Shown here: positions 1 to 9,065 of the stretch, piece after piece
How positions within the stretch are numbered: the first letter of the stretch is position 1
Layout of the letters: every line of letters begins with the position of its first letter
Assembly: GCF_000473045.1 (NCBI RefSeq)
Contig: NZ_AXAY01000027.1
Span: 62,001-126,000, forward strand
Reading direction: 5' to 3'
DNA length: 64,000 bases
Source of the DNA: Bradyrhizobium sp. WSM3983
GTDB lineage: Bacteria; Pseudomonadota; Alphaproteobacteria; Rhizobiales; Xanthobacteraceae
Translations under genes and position numbers: made by a program
Notes under the pieces: generated by a model
Told to the model about the DNA's origin: nothing
The model's database searches: none
What the model saw: only the letters and a program-made list of their open reading frames with translations

Positions 1-54
1 GGCCAAACCGTAAGATCGCCGCCCATGGTCGCGACGACACAATTGCGGCGCTAG
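1..54 (+). CDS. possible C-terminal end of an upstream gene (partial)
   Basis: Frame 1 is open from the left edge for 17 codons and closes with TAG at 52-54, just before the ribosome site of the sugar permease. An ABC binding protein or ATPase would be expected here, because the two permeases that follow need both and neither is in the window. The piece is too short to recognise, so this is mostly a placement argument. Confidence 0.3.
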   Translation, partial: GQTVRSPPMVATTQLRR

Positions 55-79
55 CCGGCGGCCACCTCCGGGAGAATTC

Positions 80-967
80 ATGCGTTCCAAGCCGAAATGG
101 CTGTTTCCGGTTCTGGCGCTGCTCCCGGTTCTCGGCCTCTATGCTTGCCTGCGCATTTATCCGATCGCCGAGACACTCCGTCTCAGCCTGTTCAAGTGGA
201 ACATCATCTCGCGGCGCAAGCCGTTCGTCGGACTCGACAACTTCATCGAGTTGATGAGTGACCCGCTGTTTCTCGAAGCGATCTTCAATACCACCATTGT
301 AGCCTTCGGCGTCCTGGTGATTACGATTCCCGTCGGACTGGCGCTCGCCGCACTGATCAACAGCCGGCAGGGGCTGCGGCGTAGTGGCTTCTACGAAACC
401 TCGATCTTCCTGCCGCACGTCGTGTCGCTGGTGCCGGCGGCGATGGCCTGGAAATGGATCTTCGATGCCCGGCTCGGGCCACTCAACGCCCTCATTGGGT
501 GGTTTGGAATTCCCGCCCAGGCCTGGTTGTTCGACCCCGTCCTGTCGATAGTGTGTCTGATCGTCCTGTGCTCCTGGCAGTCAATCGGCTACGCCGTCCT
601 GATCTTTCTCGTCGGCTTGAAGAACGTTCCCGAGGCGCTCTACGAGGCGGCGCGCCTTGACGGCGCATCCTCGTTCCAGGCCTTCCGCTACGTTGCAATA
701 CCTCTGTTGAAGCCGGTGATGCTGTACGTGTCGGTGATTACGCTGATCTCGTCCTATAACATCTATGCGCAGGCCTTCGTCCTGGCCTCGGACGTCCAGG
801 GTGCGCCAGGACATCTCGTTCGCGTCCTCGTCCTCGACATGCTCGAAAACAGCTTTCGAAATTACCGGGTCGGCTATGCCGCCGCCGAGGCCGTTGTCCT
901 TCTCGCGATCGTGCTCGTTCTGACGGGCGCGCAGTTCAGACTATTTCGGGATCGGAGCCGCGCGTGA
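80..967 (+). CDS. sugar ABC transporter permease, MalF/UgpA type
   Basis: A 295-residue inner-membrane permease of the carbohydrate ABC importer class, which would form half of the membrane channel. Six hydrophobic segments are visible, and the cytoplasmic EAA loop reads EAARLDGASSFQAF near residue 190, the contact site for the ATPase. GGGAG lies 7 bases before the ATG. The stop codon overlaps the start of the next permease, so the two are translated together. The substrate cannot be read from the permease; the sugar or polyol assignment comes from the family and from the GMC oxidoreductase behind it. The binding protein and ATPase are outside the window. Confidence 0.9.
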   Translation: MRSKPKWLFPVLALLPVLGLYACLRIYPIAETLRLSLFKWNIISRRKPFVGLDNFIELMSDPLFLEAIFNTTIVAFGVLVITIPVGLALAALINSRQGLRRSGFYETSIFLPHVVSLVPAAMAWKWIFDARLGPLNALIGWFGIPAQAWLFDPVLSIVCLIVLCSWQSIGYAVLIFLVGLKNVPEALYEAARLDGASSFQAFRYVAIPLLKPVMLYVSVITLISSYNIYAQAFVLASDVQGAPGHLVRVLVLDMLENSFRNYRVGYAAAEAVVLLAIVLVLTGAQFRLFRDRSRA

Positions 968-1821
968 GCGATCCAGACCATCCGTCCAGCGATGCCGATC
1001 GGAACACGCCTGCCGGCCTCGCGATCGATGTCGTTCTCTTCGCCGTCGGCCTGATGATGCTGCTGCCGCTCGTCTTCCTGATCAGCAACGCGTTCAAGAC
1101 GCCGCCAGAATTGCTGGCGTGGCCGCCAACCATCATTCCGGACCGACCGACGCTGGAGAACATCCTCGGCGTGCTGCACGAGACGCCGCTGCTTCATTGG
1201 ATCGGCAATACGCTCGTCTTTGCGGGGCTTTCGACGGCCAGCATCGTCACCACCTCCGCCATCGCCGGTTACGTGCTCGGCAAGTTCGATCTGCCCTGGT
1301 TTCCGGCCGTGTTCGGCATCATCATCGCGACATCGGTCGTTCCCTTTGAAGTGTACATGATCCCGCTCTACCTGAATGTTCAGGCGGCAGGGATGTTGAA
1401 CACGCTGCCCGGACTCCTGGTCGGCTATCTCGTGATGAGCTTCGGCATCTTCCTGGTGCGGCAATATGTGACGACGTCGATCCCCGACGAGCTTCTGGAG
1501 GCCGCGCGGGTGGATGGCGCGGGCGAGGGGTGGATCTTTCTGCGGATCGTGGTGCCGCTGATGCGAGGCCCTTTGGGGGCGCTGACCGTGCTGGCGTTTT
1601 TTCAGGCCTGGACCGCGTTCGCATGGCCGCTTGTCGTGACGACCAACAAGGATACGTATACGCTCGAAGTTGGGCTGGCGCTTTTCCAGACCGGCTTTAC
1701 CGTCGATATCGGTCATCTCAGCGCGGCTGCGGCCCTCGCCCTCGTTCCTAGCGCGCTATTCTTCTCGCTGATGCGCCGAAATTTCGTGCGTGGTGTGGCG
1801 GGAACCGGTCTGAAGGAATAA
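964..1821 (+). CDS. sugar ABC transporter permease, MalG/UgpE type
   Basis: The second permease of the same importer, 285 residues, starting with GTG that overlaps the upstream TGA (GTGA). It has a long first membrane segment near residues 20-40 and the EAA loop EAARVDGAGEGWIF near residue 180, typical of the MalG/UgpE partner. With the preceding gene it makes a heterodimeric channel. The oxidoreductase begins 40 bases after its stop and is probably in the same transcript. Confidence 0.9.
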   Translation: MSDPDHPSSDADRNTPAGLAIDVVLFAVGLMMLLPLVFLISNAFKTPPELLAWPPTIIPDRPTLENILGVLHETPLLHWIGNTLVFAGLSTASIVTTSAIAGYVLGKFDLPWFPAVFGIIIATSVVPFEVYMIPLYLNVQAAGMLNTLPGLLVGYLVMSFGIFLVRQYVTTSIPDELLEAARVDGAGEGWIFLRIVVPLMRGPLGALTVLAFFQAWTAFAWPLVVTTNKDTYTLEVGLALFQTGFTVDIGHLSAAAALALVPSALFFSLMRRNFVRGVAGTGLKE

Positions 1822-1861
1822 TCGCCACGTCCCATTGGGCCGTCGTAGGAGCGCACCGGAC

Positions 1862-3430
1862 GTGATTGAACAGGAATACGATACGATCATCATCGGAGCA
1901 GGTTCCGCCGGAGCGACGCTGGCCGCGCGCCTCAGCGAAGATCCATCGCATCGTGTGCTGCTGCTTGAAGCGGGGCAAGATCTTCGCACCGCGACCACGC
2001 CGGAACACATCCGCATTCCCAATCCGATGCGCGCCATCGGTGACGACGACTTCCGCTGGCCGAAGCTCCTGGCGCGACGCACCGAGCGTCAGCAGCCGAT
2101 CCTGCTCTGGCGTGGCCGTGCCATGGGCGGCAGCTCGACAATCAACGGCCAGATCGCGATCCGCGCCGTTCCCGACGACATCGACCGCTGGGCGTGCGCG
2201 GGCTGCACGGGCTGGTCATGGGACGAGCTTCTGCCCCATTTCTGCAAGCTCGAAACGGACAAGAATTTTCCCGACGCACCCTATCACGGCGAGCGCGGTC
2301 CGATCCCGGTGTATCGCGCTCCGATCCCGGATTGGGGCAACGTCGACCGCGCGCTGCGCGCGTCGGCGCTCGGCCTTGGCTATGGCTGGTGTGAGGATCA
2401 CAACGCGCCGACCGGCACCGGTGTCTCACCCTACGCCATCAACAGCGACGGCGGCTTACGAATCTCCACCAATGACGGCTATCTGGAGCCGGCGCGCGGT
2501 CGCACCAATCTCGACATCGTCGGTGACGCGCTGGTCGATACCATCACCTTCGAAGGCAATCGGCTGCACGCCAGCGGCGTCCGGGTCCGCGTGAACGATC
2601 GGTCCTACACGCCCCGCGCGACGCGGGACGTTATCCTTTGCGCCGGTGCCATCCATTCGCCGGCCATTCTGCAGCGCTCCGGCATTGGGCCCGCCGCCCT
2701 GTTGGAGGAGCTCGGCATCCCCATCCGCGCGGCCTTGCCGGTGGGCGAGAATTTGCTGGACCATCCGATCGTCAACGCACTGCTGCATTTGCGCGAGGGC
2801 AGCCATGTCAGCACGCTGATGCACCGGCACACCAATTGCTGCCTGCGCTATTCGTCCAGCCTCGCAGACGCCGGCGACAACGACATGATCATGATCGCCG
2901 GCAATCTTGCCCGCTCATCGCAATCGATGGCTGATGTCACGCTGGGACGCATCGCCGTTTCCGTCTATCAGGCTTTCAGCCAAGGCTACGTTCGCATCGC
3001 TACGACCGACCCCGAGGTCGATCCGGTGGTCGAGGAGCGCATGCTGTCCGATCCTCGCGATCTCGTGCGCATGCGCGACGGCGTCCGCCGGCTGCGTGAT
3101 ATCTGCCTGCAGTCAGCGGTGACCGATATCGCTCACCGCGTCGATTATGGCGCCAGCGGACGCTCCATGGACGCGCCGTTCAGCGACGCAGAGTTGGATG
3201 ACTGGTTGTTCGCCGAGTGTAGCGACGCGCAGCACGCCAGCGGCACCTGCAGAATGGGCGCGTCGGACGACGCACGTTCGGTCGTCGATCACGAATGCCG
3301 GGTGATCGGATGCGCGGGATTGCGCGTGATCGATGCCTCGATCATGCCGGAAGTGCCACGCGCCAACACCCATTTGACCACGGTCGCCATCGCTGAGCGC
3401 ATGGCAGATCGGATGAAGGGCACAATATAA
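1862..3430 (+). CDS. GMC family FAD-dependent oxidoreductase (choline dehydrogenase-like)
   Basis: A flavoprotein of 522 residues that would oxidise an alcohol, polyol or sugar to the carbonyl. The N-terminal dinucleotide fold reads IIIGAGSAGATLAARL. The second GMC signature (GAIHSPAILQRSGIGP) is in the middle. The C-terminus has the HASGTCRMG segment with a catalytic-type histidine and the closing NTHLTT motif. I chose the GTG at 1862 because AGGAG sits about 10 bases upstream; a TTG at 1835 would add nine residues with no ribosome site. Its place behind two sugar permeases suggests that it acts on the imported compound. The substrate is unknown. Confidence 0.88.
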   Translation: MIEQEYDTIIIGAGSAGATLAARLSEDPSHRVLLLEAGQDLRTATTPEHIRIPNPMRAIGDDDFRWPKLLARRTERQQPILLWRGRAMGGSSTINGQIAIRAVPDDIDRWACAGCTGWSWDELLPHFCKLETDKNFPDAPYHGERGPIPVYRAPIPDWGNVDRALRASALGLGYGWCEDHNAPTGTGVSPYAINSDGGLRISTNDGYLEPARGRTNLDIVGDALVDTITFEGNRLHASGVRVRVNDRSYTPRATRDVILCAGAIHSPAILQRSGIGPAALLEELGIPIRAALPVGENLLDHPIVNALLHLREGSHVSTLMHRHTNCCLRYSSSLADAGDNDMIMIAGNLARSSQSMADVTLGRIAVSVYQAFSQGYVRIATTDPEVDPVVEERMLSDPRDLVRMRDGVRRLRDICLQSAVTDIAHRVDYGASGRSMDAPFSDAELDDWLFAECSDAQHASGTCRMGASDDARSVVDHECRVIGCAGLRVIDASIMPEVPRANTHLTTVAIAERMADRMKGTI

Positions 3431-3705
3431 GACGTGATGGGCGTGAGAAATGGTCTCGGCCTGTTACCAGGCGAGCGGCATCCTCTGCTCAAATCCGCTG
3501 GGGTCCGAGGCCGGGCTGAGCGGCTGCCGGTCGAGCGGGCGGTTGTTTGTTCTGGTTGGCGAATGACGTGCCGGGCGCGGGCAACGTCATGTAGATTGGC
3601 GGCTCAATCAAACTCAATCCCCGGAAACAGTCCAGCAATCTGAAAGCCACACCGTGGCCACAGCTTTCCCGTTTCAGAGCAGGTCAGGTGCTCTTGAGGT
3701 GTGGA

Positions 3706-6219
3706 ATGTCGTTTTTGCGGGCCTGGCTAGTCGCGGCGGTCGTGGGTGGCGTGTCGATTGCAACTTCACTTCCGCTGGTGCTGTTGCCGCAGCCGGCCGC
3801 GGCGCAGACCACGGACGCGATCGTGATCGAAGGCAATCGCCGCGTCGAGGCCGAGACGGTTCGCTCCTACCTCAAGGCCGGCCCCAACGGGCAGTTCGAC
3901 CAGGTGGCCATCGACGACGGTCTCAAGGCATTGATCGAGACCGGCCTGTTTCAGGATGTGAAGGTCAACCGGGCCGGCGGCCATATCGTCGTGTCGGTGG
4001 TGGAAAACGCCGTGATCGGCCGCGTTGCGTTCGAGGGCAACAAGAAGATCAAGGACGAGCAGCTTTCGGCCGAAACCCAGTCCAAGCCGCGTGGCACCTT
4101 CTCGCGGGCAATGGTGCAATCCGACACGCTGCGGATCGCCGAGATCTACCGCCGCTCGGGCCGCTACGATGTTCGCGTCACCCCTGAAATCATCGAGCAG
4201 CCGAGCAACCGCGTCGATCTTGTCTTCACGGTCGAGGAGGGCGCCAAGACCGGCGTCAAGTCGATCGAGTTCATCGGCAACAGCGCCTTCTCAGCCGCGC
4301 GCCTGCGCGACGTGATCAAGACCCATGAGAGCAATCTGCTCAGCTTCCTCAGCAGCGGTGACATCTATGATCCCGATCGCGTCGAGGCCGACCGCGACCT
4401 GATCCGACGTTTCTATCTGAAGAACGGTTTTGCCGACGCGCAGGTTGTGGCGGCGCTGACCGAATATGATCCGGACAAGAAGGGCTTCCTCGTCAGCTTC
4501 AAGATCGAGGAGGGCCAGCAATACCGCGTCGGCACCGTCGAGTTCCGCTCCGGCATCGCCAATTTTGATGCGAACTCGCTGCGCATCTTCTCGCGCGTCA
4601 ATGTCGGCTCGCTCTACAACGTTGAATCGGTCGAGAAGTCGACCGAGGAGATGCAGATCGAGGCTTCGCGCCGCGGCTATGCCTTCGCCGTGGTGCGGCC
4701 GGGCGGAGACCGCAATTTCGAGGCGCACACCGTCTCCGTCGTGTTCAACATCGACGAAGGGCCGCGCACCTATATCGAGCGCATCAATCTGCGGGGTAAT
4801 ACCCGCACGCGCGACTACGTGATCCGGCGCGAATTCGACCTCTCCGAGGGCGATGCCTACAACCGTGCGCTGGTCGATCGCGCCGAGCGCCGCTTGAAGA
4901 ACCTCGATTATTTCAAAAGCGTCAAGATCACCACGGAGCCCGGCTCGTCCAGCGACCGCGTGACTCTGATCGTCGACATGGAGGAGAAGTCGACCGGCGA
5001 CTTCTCGGTTTCGGGCGGCTATTCGACCACCGACGGTGCGCTGGCCGAAGTCTCGGTCTCCGAGCGTAACCTGCTCGGCCGCGGTCTGTTCGCCAAGGCG
5101 TCGGTGACCTACGGCCAATATGCCCGCGGGCTATCGCTGTCCTTTGTCGAGCCTTATTTGCTCGACTACCGGATTGCGCTTGGATTCGACACCTACTGGC
5201 GCCAGCAATTGTCGAACAGCTATACGAGCTATGGGGTGACGACGCTGGGCTTCTCGCCGCGCGTAGGCTTCGCGTTGCGCGAGGACCTGTCGCTCCAGCT
5301 CCGCTACTCGCTCTATCAGCAGAGCATCACGCTCGCCAGCGCCTACAACAATTGCAACAACAACGCAGCCAACATGTCGCTGGCCTTCAATCCGACGCCG
5401 GCCTACATCCAGAATGTCCTCGGCGGGGTGGATCCGACGAACTCCACGAGCTCGGGCGTCTACGGCTATGGCTGCTACGGCGACGGCGAATCCAGCCTGC
5501 CGGTCCGAAAAGAACTGGGGAACGGTCCGACCTGGACCTCGGCGCTGGGCTACACGCTGACCTACAACACGCTCGACAATACCAAGAACCCGACCGACGG
5601 TCTGCTGGTCGACTTCAAGCAGGATTTTGCCGGCGTCGGCGGCGACGTCACCTATCTGAAGACTGCGCTGGACACCAAGTACTACACGTCGCTGGTGTCC
5701 GAGATCATCAGTGTGATCCACCTCCAGGGCGGCGTTCTCAGCAAGATCGGCAACAACGATCTGCGCATGCTGGATCACTTCCAGATGGGCCCGAACCTCG
5801 TGCGTGGCTTCGCCTCCAACGGTATCGGTCCGCGCGACATCACCTATGCGAGCTTCGGCGCCACCGGCGATGCGCTGGGCGGTACGAAATACTGGGGCGC
5901 GTCCATGGAATTGCAGATGCCGTTCTGGTTCCTGCCCAAGGAGGTTGGCTTGAAGGGCGCGGTCTATGCCGATGCCGGCTCGCTCTGGGGCTATCAGGGG
6001 CCGACCTCGTGGACGGCCACGGGCGAGGTCAATACCAAGGCCTGCCCGACCTGCGGACTGCAATATGACGACAGCAGCGTGGTGCGCTCGTCAGTCGGCG
6101 TCGGCTTGATCTGGGCTTCGCCGTTCGGACCGCTGCGCTTCGACTACGCCGTGCCGCTCACGAAGGGCAAATACGACGTGGTGCAGGAGTTCAGGTTCGG
6201 CGGCGGTACATCGTTCTAG
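3706..6219 (+). CDS. bamA: outer membrane protein assembly factor BamA (orphan copy)
   Basis: An outer-membrane Omp85 insertase of 837 residues. A signal peptide ends near PAAAQ, followed by five POTRA-type repeats (starting at DAIVIEGNRRVEAETV) and a C-terminal 16-strand barrel. The lid-lock motif VRGF is at residues 699-702, and the protein ends in Phe, as barrel substrates do. ATG 3706 follows TTGAGG; a GTG six codons upstream lacks a site and would spoil the signal peptide. The usual bamA neighbours (rseP, lpxD, fabZ, lpxA) are absent, so this may be a second copy. Its stop overlaps that of the convergent amidohydrolase by four bases (CTAG). Confidence 0.9.
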   Translation: MSFLRAWLVAAVVGGVSIATSLPLVLLPQPAAAQTTDAIVIEGNRRVEAETVRSYLKAGPNGQFDQVAIDDGLKALIETGLFQDVKVNRAGGHIVVSVVENAVIGRVAFEGNKKIKDEQLSAETQSKPRGTFSRAMVQSDTLRIAEIYRRSGRYDVRVTPEIIEQPSNRVDLVFTVEEGAKTGVKSIEFIGNSAFSAARLRDVIKTHESNLLSFLSSGDIYDPDRVEADRDLIRRFYLKNGFADAQVVAALTEYDPDKKGFLVSFKIEEGQQYRVGTVEFRSGIANFDANSLRIFSRVNVGSLYNVESVEKSTEEMQIEASRRGYAFAVVRPGGDRNFEAHTVSVVFNIDEGPRTYIERINLRGNTRTRDYVIRREFDLSEGDAYNRALVDRAERRLKNLDYFKSVKITTEPGSSSDRVTLIVDMEEKSTGDFSVSGGYSTTDGALAEVSVSERNLLGRGLFAKASVTYGQYARGLSLSFVEPYLLDYRIALGFDTYWRQQLSNSYTSYGVTTLGFSPRVGFALREDLSLQLRYSLYQQSITLASAYNNCNNNAANMSLAFNPTPAYIQNVLGGVDPTNSTSSGVYGYGCYGDGESSLPVRKELGNGPTWTSALGYTLTYNTLDNTKNPTDGLLVDFKQDFAGVGGDVTYLKTALDTKYYTSLVSEIISVIHLQGGVLSKIGNNDLRMLDHFQMGPNLVRGFASNGIGPRDITYASFGATGDALGGTKYWGASMELQMPFWFLPKEVGLKGAVYADAGSLWGYQGPTSWTATGEVNTKACPTCGLQYDDSSVVRSSVGVGLIWASPFGPLRFDYAVPLTKGKYDVVQEFRFGGGTSF

Positions 6220-7448
6220 CCTGCCAAAATCCGCAGGCAGGCATCGACGAACACCTGCGCGCCGGTAACGATGTCGGCGTCGGCGGTGTTCTCGGTCCAA
6301 TGGTGGCTAATGCCGCCGATCGAGGGCACGAACAGCATGCCAGCGGGCATGATGGTCGCGAGCATCTGCGCGTCGTGGCCGGCGCCGCTCGGCATGCGCA
6401 GCGATCGTCCACCGGCCAGTGCCCTGCTCGCGGCCTCGATCGCGTCCTGAAAACCGGCGTTCATCATTGCGGGAGCGCCGGTGCGGATTTTCTCCACGTT
6501 GACGATGCAGGGGCCCTTGGCACTAGCCTCGTCCGCCATCGTGCGCAGCAGTTCTTCCAGCCGCGCGATTACGGTTGGGGTGTCATCGCGAATCTGGAAC
6601 AGCATCTCCGCGCCACCCGGGATGATGCTCGGGGCGCCCGGATCGAGCGTGATGCGGCCAGTGGTCCAGACCGAGCGCGGCCCGCATGCAGCCGGGAAGC
6701 TCTCATCGATCGCCACGCAGAACTTGGCAAGCGCCAGGCCAGCATCCTTGCGCACGGCCATGCGCGTGGTGCCGGCGTGGTTCTGCTCACCGGCGAAAGT
6801 GATGCGATACTGCCAGATGCCGACGATCGAGGTCACGACGCCGATCGCGAGCTTGCCGCTCTCGAGCGTGTCACCCTGCTCGATATGCGCCTCGAGATAG
6901 CCGACGTGCCGTCCGGGCTCGGCGGCGATACGCGGACGCCCGGCGAGCCCCATGTCGGCCAGCGCGTCGCGCATGGCGCGGCCATTGGTGCGGTCGCGCG
7001 CGGCGTCGATCTCCGCCTCGGTCACCTGTCCGACATAGGAGCGCGAACCGAGGAAGCTGCCGAAATGACCTTCCTCGTCACACCACGCGGCCACTTCGAC
7101 GGCACCCTTCACGGAGGGATCGGCATTGAGCACGCGCGCGGCTTCGAGTGCGTAAACGACGCCGAGCGGGCCGTCGAGCCAGCCGGCGTAGTTCTGGCTT
7201 TCCAGATGGGAGCCCGCGAGCAGTCTTGGCCCGGGCTTGGCGCTCGTGCCGAGAATGTTGCCGATGCCGTCGATCGCACCAATAAGTCCGGCATCGGGCA
7301 ACTTCCGCACCAGCCAGTCCAGCGATTGTTTGTGCGGCCCGGAGAAGGTCGGCTTGTGCACGCCGGTCTTGTAGATGCCGAGCGCACGCAGCGCATTGAG
7401 ATCGGCGAGAACACGCTCGCCATTGGCGCGCGGCTTGGTGTCAGGCAT
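6216..7448 (-). CDS. M20-family Zn amidohydrolase (N-carbamoyl-L-amino-acid hydrolase / allantoate amidohydrolase type)
   Basis: A 410-residue cytosolic amidase of the hydantoinase/carbamoylase M20 family, which cleaves N-carbamoyl or similar N-acyl groups from amino acids. Metal-site features include SHLESQ near residue 80, WCDEEG, HIEQG near 190 and SGAGHDAQ in the C-terminal part. The dimerisation domain carries FAGEQNHAGTTRM. ATG 7448 overlaps the end of the ABC ATPase by eight bases, and TTG 7457 is the weaker start. As the last gene of the hutF arm it may complete the pathway: hutF yields N-formylglutamate, and no HutG deformylase is present here. The natural substrate is unproven. Confidence 0.87.
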   Translation of the reverse strand: MPDTKPRANGERVLADLNALRALGIYKTGVHKPTFSGPHKQSLDWLVRKLPDAGLIGAIDGIGNILGTSAKPGPRLLAGSHLESQNYAGWLDGPLGVVYALEAARVLNADPSVKGAVEVAAWCDEEGHFGSFLGSRSYVGQVTEAEIDAARDRTNGRAMRDALADMGLAGRPRIAAEPGRHVGYLEAHIEQGDTLESGKLAIGVVTSIVGIWQYRITFAGEQNHAGTTRMAVRKDAGLALAKFCVAIDESFPAACGPRSVWTTGRITLDPGAPSIIPGGAEMLFQIRDDTPTVIARLEELLRTMADEASAKGPCIVNVEKIRTGAPAMMNAGFQDAIEAASRALAGGRSLRMPSGAGHDAQMLATIMPAGMLFVPSIGGISHHWTENTADADIVTGAQVFVDACLRILAG

Positions 7449-8226
7449 GTTCGGCAACCTTCAGCGCCTCGGTGCGGATCTCTTCGACCAGCCGCTCCTT
7501 CAACTGGACGAATTCGGGCGTGGTCTTGATCCTGTAGGAGCGCGGATGCGGCAGGTCCACATTGATCTCGGCCTTGATCCGGCCGGGACGCGCGCTCATC
7601 ACGATGACGCGGCTGCCGAGGAAGATTGCCTCTTCGATGTCGTGGGTCACGAACAGCACCGTCTTCTGGTCGCGCTCCCAGATGCCCAGCAGCATTTCCT
7701 GCATCAAGGCGCGGGTCTGGTTGTCCAGCGCGCCGAAGGGCTCGTCGAGCAACAGGATCTTTGGATCATTGGCGAGCGCGCGTGCAATCGCCGTGCGCTG
7801 CTGCATGCCGCCCGAGAGCTGCTTCGGCCAGTGGTTCTCGAAGCCGGACAACCCAACCTGGCGGGTGAAGGCGTCGGCGATCTTGTTGCGCTCCGCCTCG
7901 GACACGCCGCGCTCGCGCAGGCCGAAGGCAATGTTCTCGCGCACGGTGAGCCAGGGAAACAGCGTGTAGGACTGGAACACCATGCCGCGATCGGCGCCAG
8001 GACCGGTCACCTCGCGCCCGTCGAGCGTGACGCGCCCGCTGGTCGGGCGGTCGAGGCCGGCGACGATGCGCAGCAGCGTGGACTTGCCGCAGCCGGACGG
8101 GCCGAGGATGGTGACGAAGTCGTTGTTGCCGATGACAAGGTCGGTCGGCTCCAGAGCCTTGGTCGGAGCGTTGCCGTGGCGCGCGGGGAAGGTTCGCGAA
8201 ACCTGCTCGATCTTCAGCGCGGTCAT
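7441..8226 (-). CDS. ABC transporter ATP-binding protein, NitT/TauT (SsuB) type
   Basis: A 261-residue ATPase for the adjacent importer. The Walker A sequence GPSGCGKST, a Q-loop in VFQSYTLFPW, the signature QLSGGMQQR, Walker B ILLLDEP and the switch histidine in VTHDIEEA are all intact. The ATG overlaps the permease stop (ATGA at 8223-8226), which indicates coupled translation. Membership of the hut arm suggests uptake of histidine, urocanate or a related imidazole compound. That is inference from position, since family members take up sulfonates, nitrate, pyrimidine precursors and others. Confidence 0.92.
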   Translation of the reverse strand: MTALKIEQVSRTFPARHGNAPTKALEPTDLVIGNNDFVTILGPSGCGKSTLLRIVAGLDRPTSGRVTLDGREVTGPGADRGMVFQSYTLFPWLTVRENIAFGLRERGVSEAERNKIADAFTRQVGLSGFENHWPKQLSGGMQQRTAIARALANDPKILLLDEPFGALDNQTRALMQEMLLGIWERDQKTVLFVTHDIEEAIFLGSRVIVMSARPGRIKAEINVDLPHPRSYRIKTTPEFVQLKERLVEEIRTEALKVAEHA

Positions 8227-8996
8227 GCGAGCCTCCACGGAAACAGCCAGGCGTTGAACGCCTTGAACATGAAGTCCGAGAGCAGGCCGATCAGTCCGAT
8301 CACGATGATGCCGAAGATGATCTGGCCGGTGTTCAGCAACGCCTGGCTGTCGGTGATCATGTGGCCGATGCCGGAGGACGAGCCGATCAGCTCGGCGACG
8401 ATGACGTAGGTCCAGGCCCAGCCCAGCACCAGCCGCAGGATCTCTGCGATCTCCGGCGCGGAGGAGGGCAGCAGCACACGGCGAATGATGCCGCGGTCGC
8501 TTGCCCCAAGCGTATAGGCGGCTTCCACCAGATCGCGCCGCGTCGCGCCCACGGTGACGGCGACCATCAGGATGACCTGGAACACCGAGCCGATGAAGAT
8601 GACCAGCAGCTTCTGCAACTCGCCGATGCCGGCCCACAGGATCAGGAGCGGGATGAAAGCGGAGGCGGGCAGGTAGCGCGCAAAGGAGACGAAGGGTTCG
8701 AGGAAGGCTTCGACGGGCTTGTAAGCGCCCATGAGAACGCCGAGCGGCACCGCGATGATCGCGGCCAGCGCAAAGCCGCCGACAACGCGCCATATCGTCA
8801 TGCCGATGTCGAACAGGAAGCCTTGCTTGGCCAGGAGGTCATAACCCTCCTGCACCATAGTCAGCGGATTGGCAAGGAAGGTTTTTGACACATGGCCGCC
8901 GAAGGTTGCCCACGACCAGAGGGCGACGAACAGCACGAAGAACGCGAGGCCATAGGCCACGCGCTGCCTCGATGTCACGGAATCCAGAGGACGCAT
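8223..8996 (-). CDS. ABC transporter permease, NitT/TauT (SsuC) type
   Basis: An inner-membrane permease of 257 residues with about six hydrophobic helices. The EAA loop reads EAAYTLGASDRGIIRRVLLP near residue 165, and a second typical segment is AWTYVIVAELIGSSSGIGHMI near 200. The C-terminus keeps WLFPWR, common in this family. It pairs with the overlapping ATPase gene and the binding protein 69 bases upstream. Its substrate is probably linked to histidine catabolism, by neighbourhood only. Confidence 0.92.
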   Translation of the reverse strand: MRPLDSVTSRQRVAYGLAFFVLFVALWSWATFGGHVSKTFLANPLTMVQEGYDLLAKQGFLFDIGMTIWRVVGGFALAAIIAVPLGVLMGAYKPVEAFLEPFVSFARYLPASAFIPLLILWAGIGELQKLLVIFIGSVFQVILMVAVTVGATRRDLVEAAYTLGASDRGIIRRVLLPSSAPEIAEILRLVLGWAWTYVIVAELIGSSSGIGHMITDSQALLNTGQIIFGIIVIGLIGLLSDFMFKAFNAWLFPWRLA

Positions 8997-9065
8997 CGAT
9001 AGTTATCCGAATGGTCGATCTTGTGCTGGTCCCACCGCGCGGCAGGACCAGCAGCTTATCCAGGC

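Noticed and set aside
874..1716. Long open frame on the minus strand over the second sugar permease
   Set aside because: It lies wholly within the permease genes on the other strand, and its arginine/histidine-rich product has no family features; it mirrors the GC-rich codon bias.
3434..3643. Small frame between the GMC oxidoreductase and bamA
   Set aside because: No ribosome site, arginine-rich composition and no recognisable features; probably chance.
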